Source: Knufia peltigerae (taxonomy: Eukaryota; Ascomycota; Eurotiomycetes; Chaetothyriales; Trichomeriaceae). Taken from it: a stretch of 64,000 bases of DNA. The DNA is taken from assembly GCA_030247855.1 (NCBI GenBank), contig JAPDRN010000041.1, positions 124,001 through 188,000 of the forward strand, written 5' to 3'. Under the pieces are notes generated by a model that searched no databases, had not been told where the DNA came from, and was given only the letters and a program-made list of their open reading frames with translations. Below, in pieces: positions 54,963 to 64,000 of this stretch; position 1 is the first letter of the stretch, and each line of letters starts with the position of its first letter. Both the position numbers and the translations under genes were made by a program.

Positions 54963-57727
54963 ATGGCCTTGGTCCCTCATCCCTCGCCACCAGGCGTGCT
55001 GGGTCTCCAACCACCTCATTTGGGCCAGTATAACGGAGCCGCACCCGTCGATGCTCACATGCAACGACAACGACTACTCTCTCAGCTCAACGAGTCAACC
55101 TGGCAGAGGATTGGTGAGCCAAAACGCTTTGTAGTGCCTCGAGTCTTGACTGACACGTTCCAGGTTCACTGAATGAACTGCTCGGTAATCATGACGAAGC
55201 ACTATTTGCCTACGAGCAAGCTTTGCGACACAACCAATGGTCACCACAGACACTCAATGCTATCTCATGTATCCTTCGTACCAAGGAGAAATACCCAGAG
55301 GCCATGGAGTATTTGAGGAACATTCTCAAAGTCGAGAATGCCAATGGCGAGGCGTGGGGCAATCTAGGTAAGCCATTGATTGACTATCTCCAAAAGATTT
55401 TTCCAGCAACTCATCACATACAGGTCACTGCTACTTGATGATGGACAACCTGCAAGAAGCGTACACCGCATATCAACAAGCACTATACTATCTTCCTGAT
55501 CCCAAGGTTTGTTGCTGCGACTTCTTTGCTCCCGATGTGAAATCTAATCATTTTCAGGAACCAAAATTATGGTACGGCATTGGTATTCTCTATGACCGCT
55601 ACGGCTCTCTCGAGCATGCCGAGGAAGCCTTCTCACAGGTTATGAGAATGCAACCAGACTTCGAAAAGGCAAACGAAATCTATTTCAGACTTGGAATAAT
55701 TTACAAACAGCAACAAAAATTCCAGCAAAGTCTCGAGGTTAGTGCCTATCAGCCCTTTGCGATGAAGTCGGCTGACCAAAGTGCAGTGTTTCAAATACAT
55801 TGTCAACGATCCTCCACGACCACTAAATGAGGAAGACATCTGGTTCCAGATTGGTCACGTCTATGAGCAACAAAAAGATGTTTGTGTTGCCTACTTTTCC
55901 ATTTCTTTGACACGATCTGACCCTCACCGCAGTTCGAAGCTGCCAAGGCCGCCTACCGACGAGTACTTGAGAGAGATCCAAAACATGCCAAAGTGTTACA
56001 ACAGCTCGGATGGTTGCATCACCAACAGAGCAACAGTTACGCCAGTCAAGATCAAGCAATCGAATATCTCGAGCAATCGGTCAGCTCTGGTTCGTGGCAC
56101 CCAATGTTTCCCACAATTCCTTACTGACATAGAATAGACAATCAAGACGCGCAGAGTTGGTATCTACTGGGACGTTGCTACATGGCTCAACAGAAATTTC
56201 CCAAAGCTTATGAGGCCTACCAACAGGCAGTCTACCGTGATGGCCGCAACCCTACCTTCTGGTGCTCCATCGGCGTGTTGTATTACCAGATTAACCAATA
56301 TCGTGATGCCCTTGATGCATACTCCCGTGCAATTCGCTTGAACCCTTATATTTCGGAAGTCTGGTACGACTTGGGAACGCTGGTGAGTTCGAACTACAAT
56401 CTCTGCGGAAACTTGTTTCTGACAATTCACATAGTACGAATCGTGCAACAATCAAACCTCTGATGCCCTTGATGCATACGCTCGTGCTGCCGAGCTTGAC
56501 CCAACCAACACTCACATCAAAGCGCGCCTTGCTTTGCTCAGAAGCGGACAGCCCACTGGACCTAACCAGCAGAACGCCCCGGTTCCCCAGGATGTTCACC
56601 CACAGGCATATCAAAACGGTGTTGGCGTTCCCCCAGGACCTCAATGGGGTGGACCTGCATCTTCGAACCAGCAATCACAAGCACCACCTGTTGATCCTGC
56701 CAGAGTTCATGACTGGACAAGAGGCATTGCAGGTATTCAACAGCCCCCGCCACAGGCAAATGGGTACGACAACCGTGACACAATGAGAGCTCCACCTCCA
56801 CGTGCTCCCAGCCCACGCAGTGAACCTCGTCCTTACGATTCTGCCCGTCAGACTCCCTCAAGGAAAGCTCAATCCCCGTCGCCTAAGATGCAACCTGGAA
56901 TGTATCCACCTGGCCCTCAAACTTTGCCACAGATTTCTCTGCAAGATCGAGGTCCTGGTTTCGGGGCTGGCGTGCGCCCTTCCCCTACTATGAACGGTGC
57001 TCCTCTCCCTCCCGCCAATGGCGCTACACCCAACAACACACTCCCTCCGTACGGACGACCTTTCAGCCCTCCTAGCGAGCTGAGACCTATCCGGGATGAG
57101 CGGCCGCCATCACCGGGCTCTGGTTTCCGACCACAACCCTTCCAATCTGGACCCTTTCCCAGCATTGCCAACGGCGTGCCGTCGGTTGCACCGCCTCTCC
57201 CAGCCGCAGAACCACCCAGAGAGGACCGACCATCTTCAGCCATGAAGCGGTCGAGAGATTGGGAGCCTGAAGGCCCTTCGAAGAAGATTGCCAATGACGA
57301 GACTCGTGCTCGCCTGGACGATCCTAGCCGGCGAAACAGTCCTCCTGGAAGACTCCCCTCGCCGAAAGATCATTTTCGACGCAGCTCCTCTGAGGTGCGT
57401 CGTGAGAACGAACGACGTGCCAACGAGAACTACCACCCGTCTGAAGCTGCCCATCATCCCTACAGTCTTGCGCCTCAGCCTCAACTCCCCGCGCAACCGC
57501 AGCCACAGCCGCAGCAGCAGCAGATACCTTCGATGCAGACCTTTTTAGAAGGCTCCAAAGAAGATCGTCCAGAGAATGTTGAACAAGCTGCTCGAAAAGT
57601 TGATGTCGATGAAGACTACGACAACAACAGCGAAGATGACAAGCGAGCAGGTACTGTAGCCACGAGCAGTCCTCAAGTCGCTGCACCCCCTCCCTCAGCC
57701 ACCCCTAAGCAGGAGACTGCAGCGTAG
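54963..57727 (+). CDS. ssn6: Transcriptional corepressor Ssn6/Cyc8 (TPR protein)
   Basis: Eight exons: 54963-55113, 55164-55367, 55424-55506, 55558-55737, 55787-55879, 55933-56089, 56138-56382, 56435-57727; introns of 48 to 56 nt; 801 residues. With Tup1 it forms the general repressor recruited by many DNA-binding proteins. About ten consecutive TPR units span residues about 40-370: for example GSLNELLGNHDEALFAYEQAL, GNLGHCYLMMDNLQEAYTAY, YGIGILYDRYGSLEHAEEAF, QDAQSWYLLGRCYMAQQKF and DALDAYARAAELDP. All exon joins preserve this text. The C-terminal half is Pro/Gln/Ser-rich and disordered, as in fungal homologues. The Aspergillus name is ssnF. The start MALVPHPSPPG follows a C/T-rich leader. 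Confidence 0.96.
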
Positions 57728-58133
57728 GATTGTTATCCATTACTGTTTTCCTATTGCAAAATTATCCTTAGCAGCCGCAAGCCGGCTGTTGTATGGCAAA
57801 CCAGGGTTCAGGAAGATACTCGAACAAGGGAAAAGTCTCCCCTTTTACATCAGGGACTGGTTGCGTTTCAATTGTACAGAACTTTCAATAACATTATTCT
57901 CAGCCACAATGAAATTATGATTGCGTTATCACCCTGGTGCCCGTGATGTGTGTCGTGTGTACGGATGATGTCTTTATCAACCGAATAAGGTTTAATGCTT
58001 GGCACTACGGAGTACTTGCAGTATTCATACATATCCTGAGTATACATTCGTTCATCGGCTTATCGCTTCCTCGTCAGTGTTGAATCTTTCTTTCCTGAGT
58101 CCCAATTTCCACAATTTCCCCATCTCGACTCGC
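57728..58133. other. Ssn6 3' region with TACGGAGTAC
   Basis: TACGGAGTAC at 58006-58015. Nothing else recognised. Confidence 0.5.
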
Positions 58134-59080
58134 TGGTGCTACGGCTGCTGCCACCACTGACACCACTGACAACCCCGAGGAGACTACCAAGGAGCAGAAG
58201 ATTGAGGTAAAGAAGGAGAAGAACAAGGTAATAATTATCAACTGACACTCTCATTCCTGACACCTAGTAAAGACTGATGATGATGTTTGCAGGCAAGGAT
58301 GGCGAGGTGGGGGAGGAGCCGCCGCAAAGTCGGGGCAGAAGGTAACATACAGGATCCATTCATGTCTGTATACGAAGTACCCAATTTACTGACGGTGCAT
58401 CATTGGCGGACAAAAGAGGCTACCGCAGCTGCCACCGCCGAAGAAGTCAGGAAGCCGACCAAGGCAGAGTGGACGGGCCCGCGTGTCAAGCGGACGACCG
58501 CGGAGTGGGAGGCAGTAAGAAAGGAGAGAAGGAGACTAAGTATCATAGAGTTCTCGCTTTCAGCATCAAAAGACTGAATTAGCTCTTCAGGCGAAGAAAA
58601 AGAGGCCAAGGGCGAACGGGAAGGGTATCTTACAGCATTCATGCATGCAGAATAAGACAAATTGCTGATTGAAGGCGGCAGCGAGGAAAGAGGCTGCCGC
58701 AGCCGCCGAGGCGGCCAAAGGTTCGTACGATCCTTTCTCATACGATACAATGGCGTGCTCGAAATGGAAAATTGACTGGTATATCAGCAGCAGCAGCAGC
58801 AGAAGAAGAAGCAAAGCAGAACGGCCTCTAGCAAGAAGACATCAAGCAAGAGGACGTCAAGCAGGAAGACTTGCAATGAGAGGTTTTGAAACAACTTTCG
58901 GCCGAGAAGCACCGTTAGAGAGAAGTTTCAAGGAAGACAATGGATGTCAACCAGCGTGCGAAGAAGACCAAGACTGCTGCTGGCAAGAGACGACTGAGAG
59001 AATCCAAAACCAAGAGAAACGAACGCGCTTGCTGGTGAGGAGCAGGGAGCCTGGTAAGGAGCAGAAAGGCTGGCGAGGAT
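58134..59080 (+). pseudogene. Decayed Lys/Ala/Glu-rich gene, unknown
   Basis: A chain of short coding-like pieces bounded by good splice sites and keeping phase: up to 58227 (EETTKEQKIEVKKEKNK), 58293-58341, 58417-58514 (EEVRKPTKAEWTGPRVKR), 58591-58624, 58682-58720 (RKEAAAAAEAAK), then a poly-Ala/Glu piece near 58785. After that the same frame still reads as protein (QEDIKQEDVKQED, VLKQLSAEKH, DVNQRAKKTKTAAGKRR) but is broken by at least three stops (about 58830, 58880 and 58920). No ATG leads into the first piece: an in-frame TGA lies just upstream of 58100. Missing start plus repeated stops indicates a decayed gene, although unseen extra introns could rescue it. The charged, repeat-like composition suggests a nuclear or nucleolar protein; no family is recognised. 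Confidence 0.4.
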
Positions 59081-59521
59081 GAGAAGTAAAAACGATATGG
59101 GACATTGGGGCTTTTGAAGGTGGATTTGTGTGACACGAATCTCAAATTTGATCAAGTGTATATCCCTGGGACCATCTCAAGGACATGAGTCTTGCCACCG
59201 GGGTGTCGGCGGTTGGGAGTTCAGCGCGTTTGCAAGCCAGTGGGAAAGTCAGAGCATGGCCATATGAACTTGTCGGCATCAAGGTTTCGAAGGGCTTAAG
59301 AGCCGTACGTACAGTCAGTGGAACAATGTCTCCTGATTTCTGCTCACAATATCTTTCGCGCCTTGTCTTGTTTTCCCTATTTCACTAGCTTCACCCTCCC
59401 TTTCCCAAATGCGCCGTTAGCCATGCAGACCGTAAGCCCAGGAATACGAAATTCGGCATTCGTAGTTTACAAGACTTGAACGATCAAGATAAGATACTCG
59501 AAAGGCTCTCTGACCCACATA
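59081..59521. other. Intergenic, 3' side of the proteasome gene
   Basis: No coding sequence supported. Confidence 0.5.
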
Positions 59522-60579
59522 TTACAGGTTCGTCAGGTAATCTTCAATCTCGTCCTTTGAGAGTTTGCGGAATCGCGGTCCCACTGCTCCTTCGACGCCT
59601 TCGAATCCAAGCAAATGATCAGCAGGTTCACCGACAATACCGATTTCCACCGTGTCGCCGTTCATTTCTCCTTCAATGGTTTCCTTGAGGGTCAGAAGTG
59701 CAATGTGGATGGCGTCCTAAGAGATTTTGTCAGCTTTCAGCACTTTCCTATAATCGCATTTCAAATGCCCACCTCGAGCTCCAAAGAGTCGTTGTATCTC
59801 TTCTCCAAAAACGTCTTTGCACTTGTTGCACTCTTGCCGATGGCTGTAGCCTTCCACGGGAAGTAACTGCCGCTGGGGTCGACTTGGTACAGACTCGGTC
59901 CACCCTTCAAAATACCACCTGTCTTTCTGCTGGCGAGTTTTGCTTCGGCTTCCGTCTCTCCTTCTTTGGCTGCTTTCGTCTCCGGCTCAATACCGTCATC
60001 CCAACCTGCCACCAGCAAGCTCACACCGTATGGTCTCACACCGCCTGACTGTGTAGCTTCTTGCATCACTCGGGCCACGTCTTGAACCAATATCCGCGTG
60101 GGAGGGTATTCATTGTAGATGCGTTTGTAGTTGGTGTGGGATACTTTTCTAGCTTTGTCGACCAATACTCTGTAGTCTGGACCCATGCCGCTGTAGACCA
60201 TGCCGATGTTCGGGGTGATGAGAGAGATCTTGGATAACGAGGGAGCGTCGATGAGAGGAGATGATGACTTCTTCTCGGTTGCAAGGACTATGCCATTCGT
60301 GGCTATCCGTGCCATCAGTATTGCCGCTAGACTTTTGAGCTGGGGGAGGGTTGTGATACCTTTAATCCCTAACGAGGTAACACCTTGATTGACCGCATTG
60401 AGGGCATATTCTGGGAGATACGGGTGAGCTTCAAGTCAAGACGATAGAGGATCGAATTGGTGTACCTATTTGTACGAGCTTGCCACTGAAAGGTGTTAGA
60501 CCGCAGATTGAGCAGCAATGGACCGGTAAACATACCTGGGCGAGAAAGTAGTGAGGGAGAAGGAGTATCTGTCCGCCAT
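59522..60579 (-). CDS. pre8: 20S proteasome subunit alpha-2 (Pre8)
   Basis: Five exons on the reverse strand: 60536-60579, 60466-60485, 60360-60410, 59773-60302, 59522-59716; introns of 50, 55, 57 and 56 nt; 279 residues. Exon 2 is only 20 nt. The spliced start reads MADRYSFSLTTFSPSGKLVQ followed by IEYALNAVNQG, the alpha-subunit signature whose N-terminal tail gates the 20S pore. Next come TNGIVLATEKKSSSPL, GMVYSGMGPDYRVLVDKAR, GGVRPYGVSLLVAGWD and YFPWKATAIGKSA; the end is DYLTNL. A Glu/Ala/Lys-rich insert (about residues 150-175, KAAKEGETEAEAKL) lengthens it beyond the usual 250 residues, a feature seen in filamentous fungi. It sits head-to-head with a RING-CH gene. Confidence 0.96.
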
Positions 60580-61124
60580 GCTGGCGAAAACTGACGAATA
60601 GCGGGAGATCCAAAGGCTTCAGTTCTTGAGTACTATGCGACTTTCACCAGACAAGAGAGCAAAAGAAGGCGTGCGCAGATTACTTGGAGTGAGCAAATTC
60701 AAAGACCGCGTTGTCTTGTTCTGTAGGCACAACTCTCTACGCAATCACCTAGAGTACCTACTAGTATGCAAGTCCGCATGGGACTAGTGGTCGGCAAACT
60801 TGCCTTATTGGTCATCCGCCAGCACAGGCACCTTTCAACTTGAATTTCGCACCAGCAACTCGATATCATAATATCTGGCATTTTCTCCTCAATGGCCGAC
60901 GCCGAGCTTCCAAGTACTTCCTCGGCGTCTTCCCCTTTGTCCTTGTGCAGGCAGACGATTATGCATAAAACTATGAGCACTTAATTTCAGCATCCTCTGT
61001 CCCCCTTTGTTTGCTGTCTTTCAACAAGTTGTTCTTTGATCATGACCACATCTTGGGTCGGAAGAATTTGTGGTGGATCGGAATAGTGCTAACCTTAACA
61101 ATCTATTTACGAACCAGACAAAAG
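60580..61124. promoter_or_regulatory. Shared divergent promoter of pre8 and the RING-CH gene
   Basis: 545 bases separating two divergent start codons, so both promoters must be here. GGTCGGCAAA at 60789-60798 resembles the proteasome-associated element GGTGGCAAA with two changes; this is too weak to call. Confidence 0.5.
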
Positions 61125-62270
61125 ATGGAATCTACAAAAGAGCCAACAGTTGACGGTGCCCAAGACAGCAGCACGAGACCATCCCAGACCTGGACCTATC
61201 CACCTCGAACATGCAGATTGTGCCTCGAAGACGTGTATCCGGTCGTTACTCTCTATCCTCCCGGCGTCCCTGCTCGCTTACAACGTCCCATTGTCGAGTA
61301 CAAAAACGATGACGAGTATGGCCGGCTCATCAAGCCATGTCATTGCAGAGGTGGCATGCGATATATCCACGAGCTCTGTCTGCGGCGGTCGAGAGTCGAG
61401 GTTCGTCGCTCAGACTCCCTCTGGAAATGTCATCAATGCGGATATCGATTCAATTTCAAAAGACTGACCGTTCAAAAATACTTGGAGAGCAAGATTGTCT
61501 CGGGTGTCCTGACGGTCTCGGTGATGCTGGTCGCCATGTTTCTACTCGGTTTCGTGGCTGATCCAATCCTGAACTTCTACGCCGACCCATATGAGACGAT
61601 CCTGGGAGAAGAGGAACTCTGGCAAGAAGTCGCAGTCAACGACTTTGACGAGACCATGTCTGGATGGCTGTTACATTTCACCAAGGGATTCGTCTCAATG
61701 GGTGTCATGAGTTTTCTTAGAACCATGATACTCAACCCGTTCCAGTGGTGGAGCTTGCGTCACAACGGCTTTGTCTCAACCAGGGTTGCTGGAAGAGCAA
61801 CGACAGGTCGCGATCGTGCAATGAATGTCAGCTGGATTGTGATTGTCATGGGCATCGTCTCTGCCACTTGGTTGTTTTACCAAGGAGTTCAAACGATCAT
61901 TCGCCGATCGCTTCAGCACATTGGTAACAATATCGTCGATACTCATTTGTCAGGAGATGATGATGATCTCAAACCTCCTCCCGATTGGCGTTATCAGCCA
62001 CCTGCTAATGAATCTCAAGATTCGCCGTTTGAGGAGAAGGGAGCAGATGGGCCTCTGGAAGATGAGGTTTCGCATCATGATGAAATACCGAACTCAGACT
62101 ATCCGAGAAGAGATTCTGGGGCACTTTTATCAACACAAGCGAAAGTACAGAGCTCGAGTGACTCGGCTAGAACAGTGAACTCGATGCCGGGAGCATTCAA
62201 TACTGGCTCTGCCTATAGCTCTGCGCTCGAAGGAATGCAAGAGCAGGCTTGGTCATTTCGCGGCATCTGA
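61125..62270 (+). CDS. RING-CH (MARCH-type) membrane E3 ubiquitin ligase-like protein
   Basis: Single exon, 381 residues, from the first ATG in the frame (MESTKEPTVDG); the frame opens further upstream but has no ATG there. Residues about 25-115 form a RING-CH finger: CRLCLED, a long insert, KPCHCRGGMRYIHELCLRRSRV, WKCHQCGYRFNFKR. The order C-C, C-C-H-C, C-C is C4HC3, the RINGv pattern of MARCH ligases that ubiquitinate membrane proteins. Three hydrophobic stretches follow: GVLTVSVMLVAMFLLGFV, a weaker one near FTKGFVSMGVMSFLRTM, and VSWIVIVMGIVSATWLFY. The C-terminus is acidic and Ser-rich. The substrate is unknown. Confidence 0.88.
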   Translation: MESTKEPTVDGAQDSSTRPSQTWTYPPRTCRLCLEDVYPVVTLYPPGVPARLQRPIVEYKNDDEYGRLIKPCHCRGGMRYIHELCLRRSRVEVRRSDSLWKCHQCGYRFNFKRLTVQKYLESKIVSGVLTVSVMLVAMFLLGFVADPILNFYADPYETILGEEELWQEVAVNDFDETMSGWLLHFTKGFVSMGVMSFLRTMILNPFQWWSLRHNGFVSTRVAGRATTGRDRAMNVSWIVIVMGIVSATWLFYQGVQTIIRRSLQHIGNNIVDTHLSGDDDDLKPPPDWRYQPPANESQDSPFEEKGADGPLEDEVSHHDEIPNSDYPRRDSGALLSTQAKVQSSSDSARTVNSMPGAFNTGSAYSSALEGMQEQAWSFRGI

Positions 62271-62820
62271 TTTTGTACATGCACTCTCGAGGATTGATAT
62301 TCATCCAATCATTTTACGCATACCTATCCATGCATACCGTTTCCTTTGATCGCCCAACTTTGAGTTGTCACATCTGTTTCAGTGAGGTGCCAATCAGTCA
62401 GTGCGCGAAGAACGAGTGCTTTCTGCTGATTAGACTCATCGGTGTTATACCTTTGACCTAGTGGCAGTCTGCAAAGCCAAATTCCATCCCAAACTGCTGG
62501 TCAGTTCACATGACCGGTACTGGATTGTACTTGGTAAATACATGAGATTTCTTTGATAAATGTGGACTATCACCTGTATTTCATTATACTTCCTCTCCAT
62601 CAAATTTCGTCTCGATTCCTGTGCAATTATGGAATGTGAATATGGTTGCGCCTGCCTTCTCACACAAGCATCTACATGGTAAATTTCCTTCTGTCTTTCA
62701 CAATGCTTCAGCCCCTTCCTTCCTTGCGTGTCCTCATACCTGAGTTTGCCACTGCTGGTGCTTTATTCAGTACGATACTCGAAAACGGTCAAAAAGAAAG
62801 ACAGATCCAAAACCTCGGAG
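62271..62820. other. Intergenic, nothing recognised
   Basis: Co-directional gap; short frames only. The frame of the next gene is open from 62728 without an ATG before 62821, so an upstream coding exon is not excluded. Confidence 0.5.
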
Positions 62821-63883
62821 ATGGATAACCGTGTGACTATTTCAGAGTCTGAGCTTTCATCGCTTTACGAAAGATATCCTGAGATCAAATTCGAGATCAA
62901 CGAGGAGCCACTCGTCGCCTGTTCACAGTTCTCCTCACCCTGTTCAAATGATACTGACGGCGACACCTCGCAACTGTCTGCGGAAGCTGAATCCACGCCC
63001 TGTACGACCCCATCGCATCGAGGATCCCATCTCAGTGATTGTCATGATGGAGACGCCATACTGGACTTCCTTGACAGTGTTCGAAGAGCAAATTTACCAG
63101 ATAGCTGCCGAAATGGCTTCAGCAATCTTACAAAACTGGTGGATAACCTCAGCCATCTGTTCCCGTCCAGTACTGATCAACATTTCGAGATTCCCGATGG
63201 GCTAGATAACCAAGAAATACTTCTTCACAGCGAGGCATTACTTGAGCAGCTTCAACAGGTCAACCTCAATGTTGAAGAGCAGGTCAACAGCATTGCTTTT
63301 GTTCGTGGATTGGCCCCCTTCCAGGTAAACCCAACAGAACAAGACCTATGGACGAACTATCGACAAAAGGTTCAGCTGATCGTTCAGTGAGTGATCTTGT
63401 CTTGACCGTCAGTTGCGACTGACTGTTCCCAGGCACACTGCACTGCCATGTCAAACGGAACGAAACCTCGTCGAAGGTTGGGCACAGCTCTTTCATGACC
63501 ATGTCTACCATCCCTTTCTGAAATATGTATATCCATGTAATGTTGGCCACGACATCGAGGATCGAATCAACGAGCTCTATGACGAAGCCATGTCCCTTCT
63601 TGCCAATTATCAGATGTGGTGTCGTGGAATGATGGATCTTCGACAAAATCACATGATCCCTGCTCGACGAGCAATACGGAACTCTCCACGGGTTTTGCAG
63701 GAAATACAGGAGATGGAAGCAAGCAAGGCAGCAGCAAGAGCAGCAGTCAATTTGACAGAGGCACAAGGAATGCATCTGGCGACGGAGAGACTTGTTCAGG
63801 AGCTCAACCTTTCTGCCAGTCGCAGAAAATGGACAATACCTAAGAAAAGCAAGCAACGGTATCGAAGGGAGTACACAGTCTAG
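62821..63883 (+). CDS. Unrecognised coiled-coil protein
   Basis: Two exons, 62821-63386 and 63433-63883, with a 46-nt intron (donor GTGAGT, acceptor CCCAG); 338 residues. The splice gives QKVQLIVQHTALPCQTERN in one continuous frame. The N-terminal third is acidic and Ser/Thr-rich (VTISESELSSLYERYPEIKFEINEEPL). Residues about 110-190 look helical (DFLDSVRRANL, NLTKLVDNLSHLF, LHSEALLEQLQQVNLNVEEQ). The second exon encodes VEGWAQLFHDHVYHPFLKYVYPCN, then IEDRINELYDEAMSLLANYQMW and a long basic helix (EMEASKAAARAAVNL..), ending in a Lys/Arg-rich tail that could be a nuclear signal. I do not recognise a family. The start is the first ATG after the stop-free upstream frame. Confidence 0.75.
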
Positions 63884-64000
63884 TCTAGTTCTGGCCGAAC
63901 TGAATACGTGGATACATATCCTACATTATGTGTTACAACTCAACACACAGCCGGGGAAAGGGAGTGTTGATACCACATGTAGTTTGCTTTCATGCCAAAT
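63884..64000. other. 3' flank of the last gene
   Basis: Only 117 bases; nothing recognised. Confidence 0.5.

Noticed and set aside
60789..60798. Proteasome-associated control element in the pre8 promoter
   Set aside because: Two differences from GGTGGCAAA in a single site; not distinguishable from chance.

Overview
The window is nuclear DNA of a filamentous ascomycete (Pezizomycotina). Almost every gene has one or more short introns (44 to 96 nt, GT..AG, CTGAC/CTAAC-like branch points just before the acceptor). The gene set is fungal: Zn2Cys6 regulators, a GH72 glucanosyltransferase, a GPI-anchored Ser/Thr-rich wall protein, an SHB17-like phosphatase and the Ssn6/Cyc8 corepressor. A class such as Eurotiomycetes is a guess from general gene style and cannot be proved from sequence alone. 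All spliced models below were built by hand; in each multi-exon model the exon lengths sum to a whole number of codons.

Layout. 1-7.9 kb is a dense housekeeping block: 5' part of UPF2 (-), a ribosomal-L1-fold nucleolar protein (-), an FHA-domain protein (+) and ETF alpha (+). 7.9-19.3 kb is looser: a possible tiny gene, an MFS monocarboxylate-type transporter, a very short Zn2Cys6 protein with a Lys/Glu repeat tail, and an SDR oxidoreductase, all on +. 19.3-23.1 kb holds two cell-surface genes (GPI-anchored Ser-rich protein, GH72 enzyme). 23.8-41.8 kb holds Glo3 ArfGAP (-), an SDR-fold protein (-), a large Asn-rich protein (+), an SHB17-like phosphatase (-), a large methyltransferase-domain protein (-), a Zn2Cys6 transcription factor (+) and ribosomal protein L3 (-). 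41.8-55.0 kb is a gene-poor, repeat-bearing stretch. It contains one well supported gene (a fungal membrane protein), an unresolved or decayed gene near 45 kb, a tandem repeat with a tRNA-like T-arm, and a 128-bp exact inverted copy of the membrane-protein gene's own splice junction. 55-64 kb returns to housekeeping density: Ssn6/Cyc8 (+), a decayed Lys/Ala-rich gene (+), proteasome alpha-2 (-), a RING-CH membrane protein (+) and an unrecognised coiled-coil protein (+).

Most neighbours are functionally unrelated. The possible exception is the loose co-directional trio MFS transporter, short Zn2Cys6 protein and SDR (11.2-17.1 kb), which has the parts list of a small metabolic cluster but no backbone enzyme. 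The most unusual signals are the inverted gene-fragment copy (47978-48105 versus 49152-49279), the tandem T-arm repeats (45892-46281), the intron-split start codon of RPL3, and a recurring GTACTCCGTAC-type word found only between genes.
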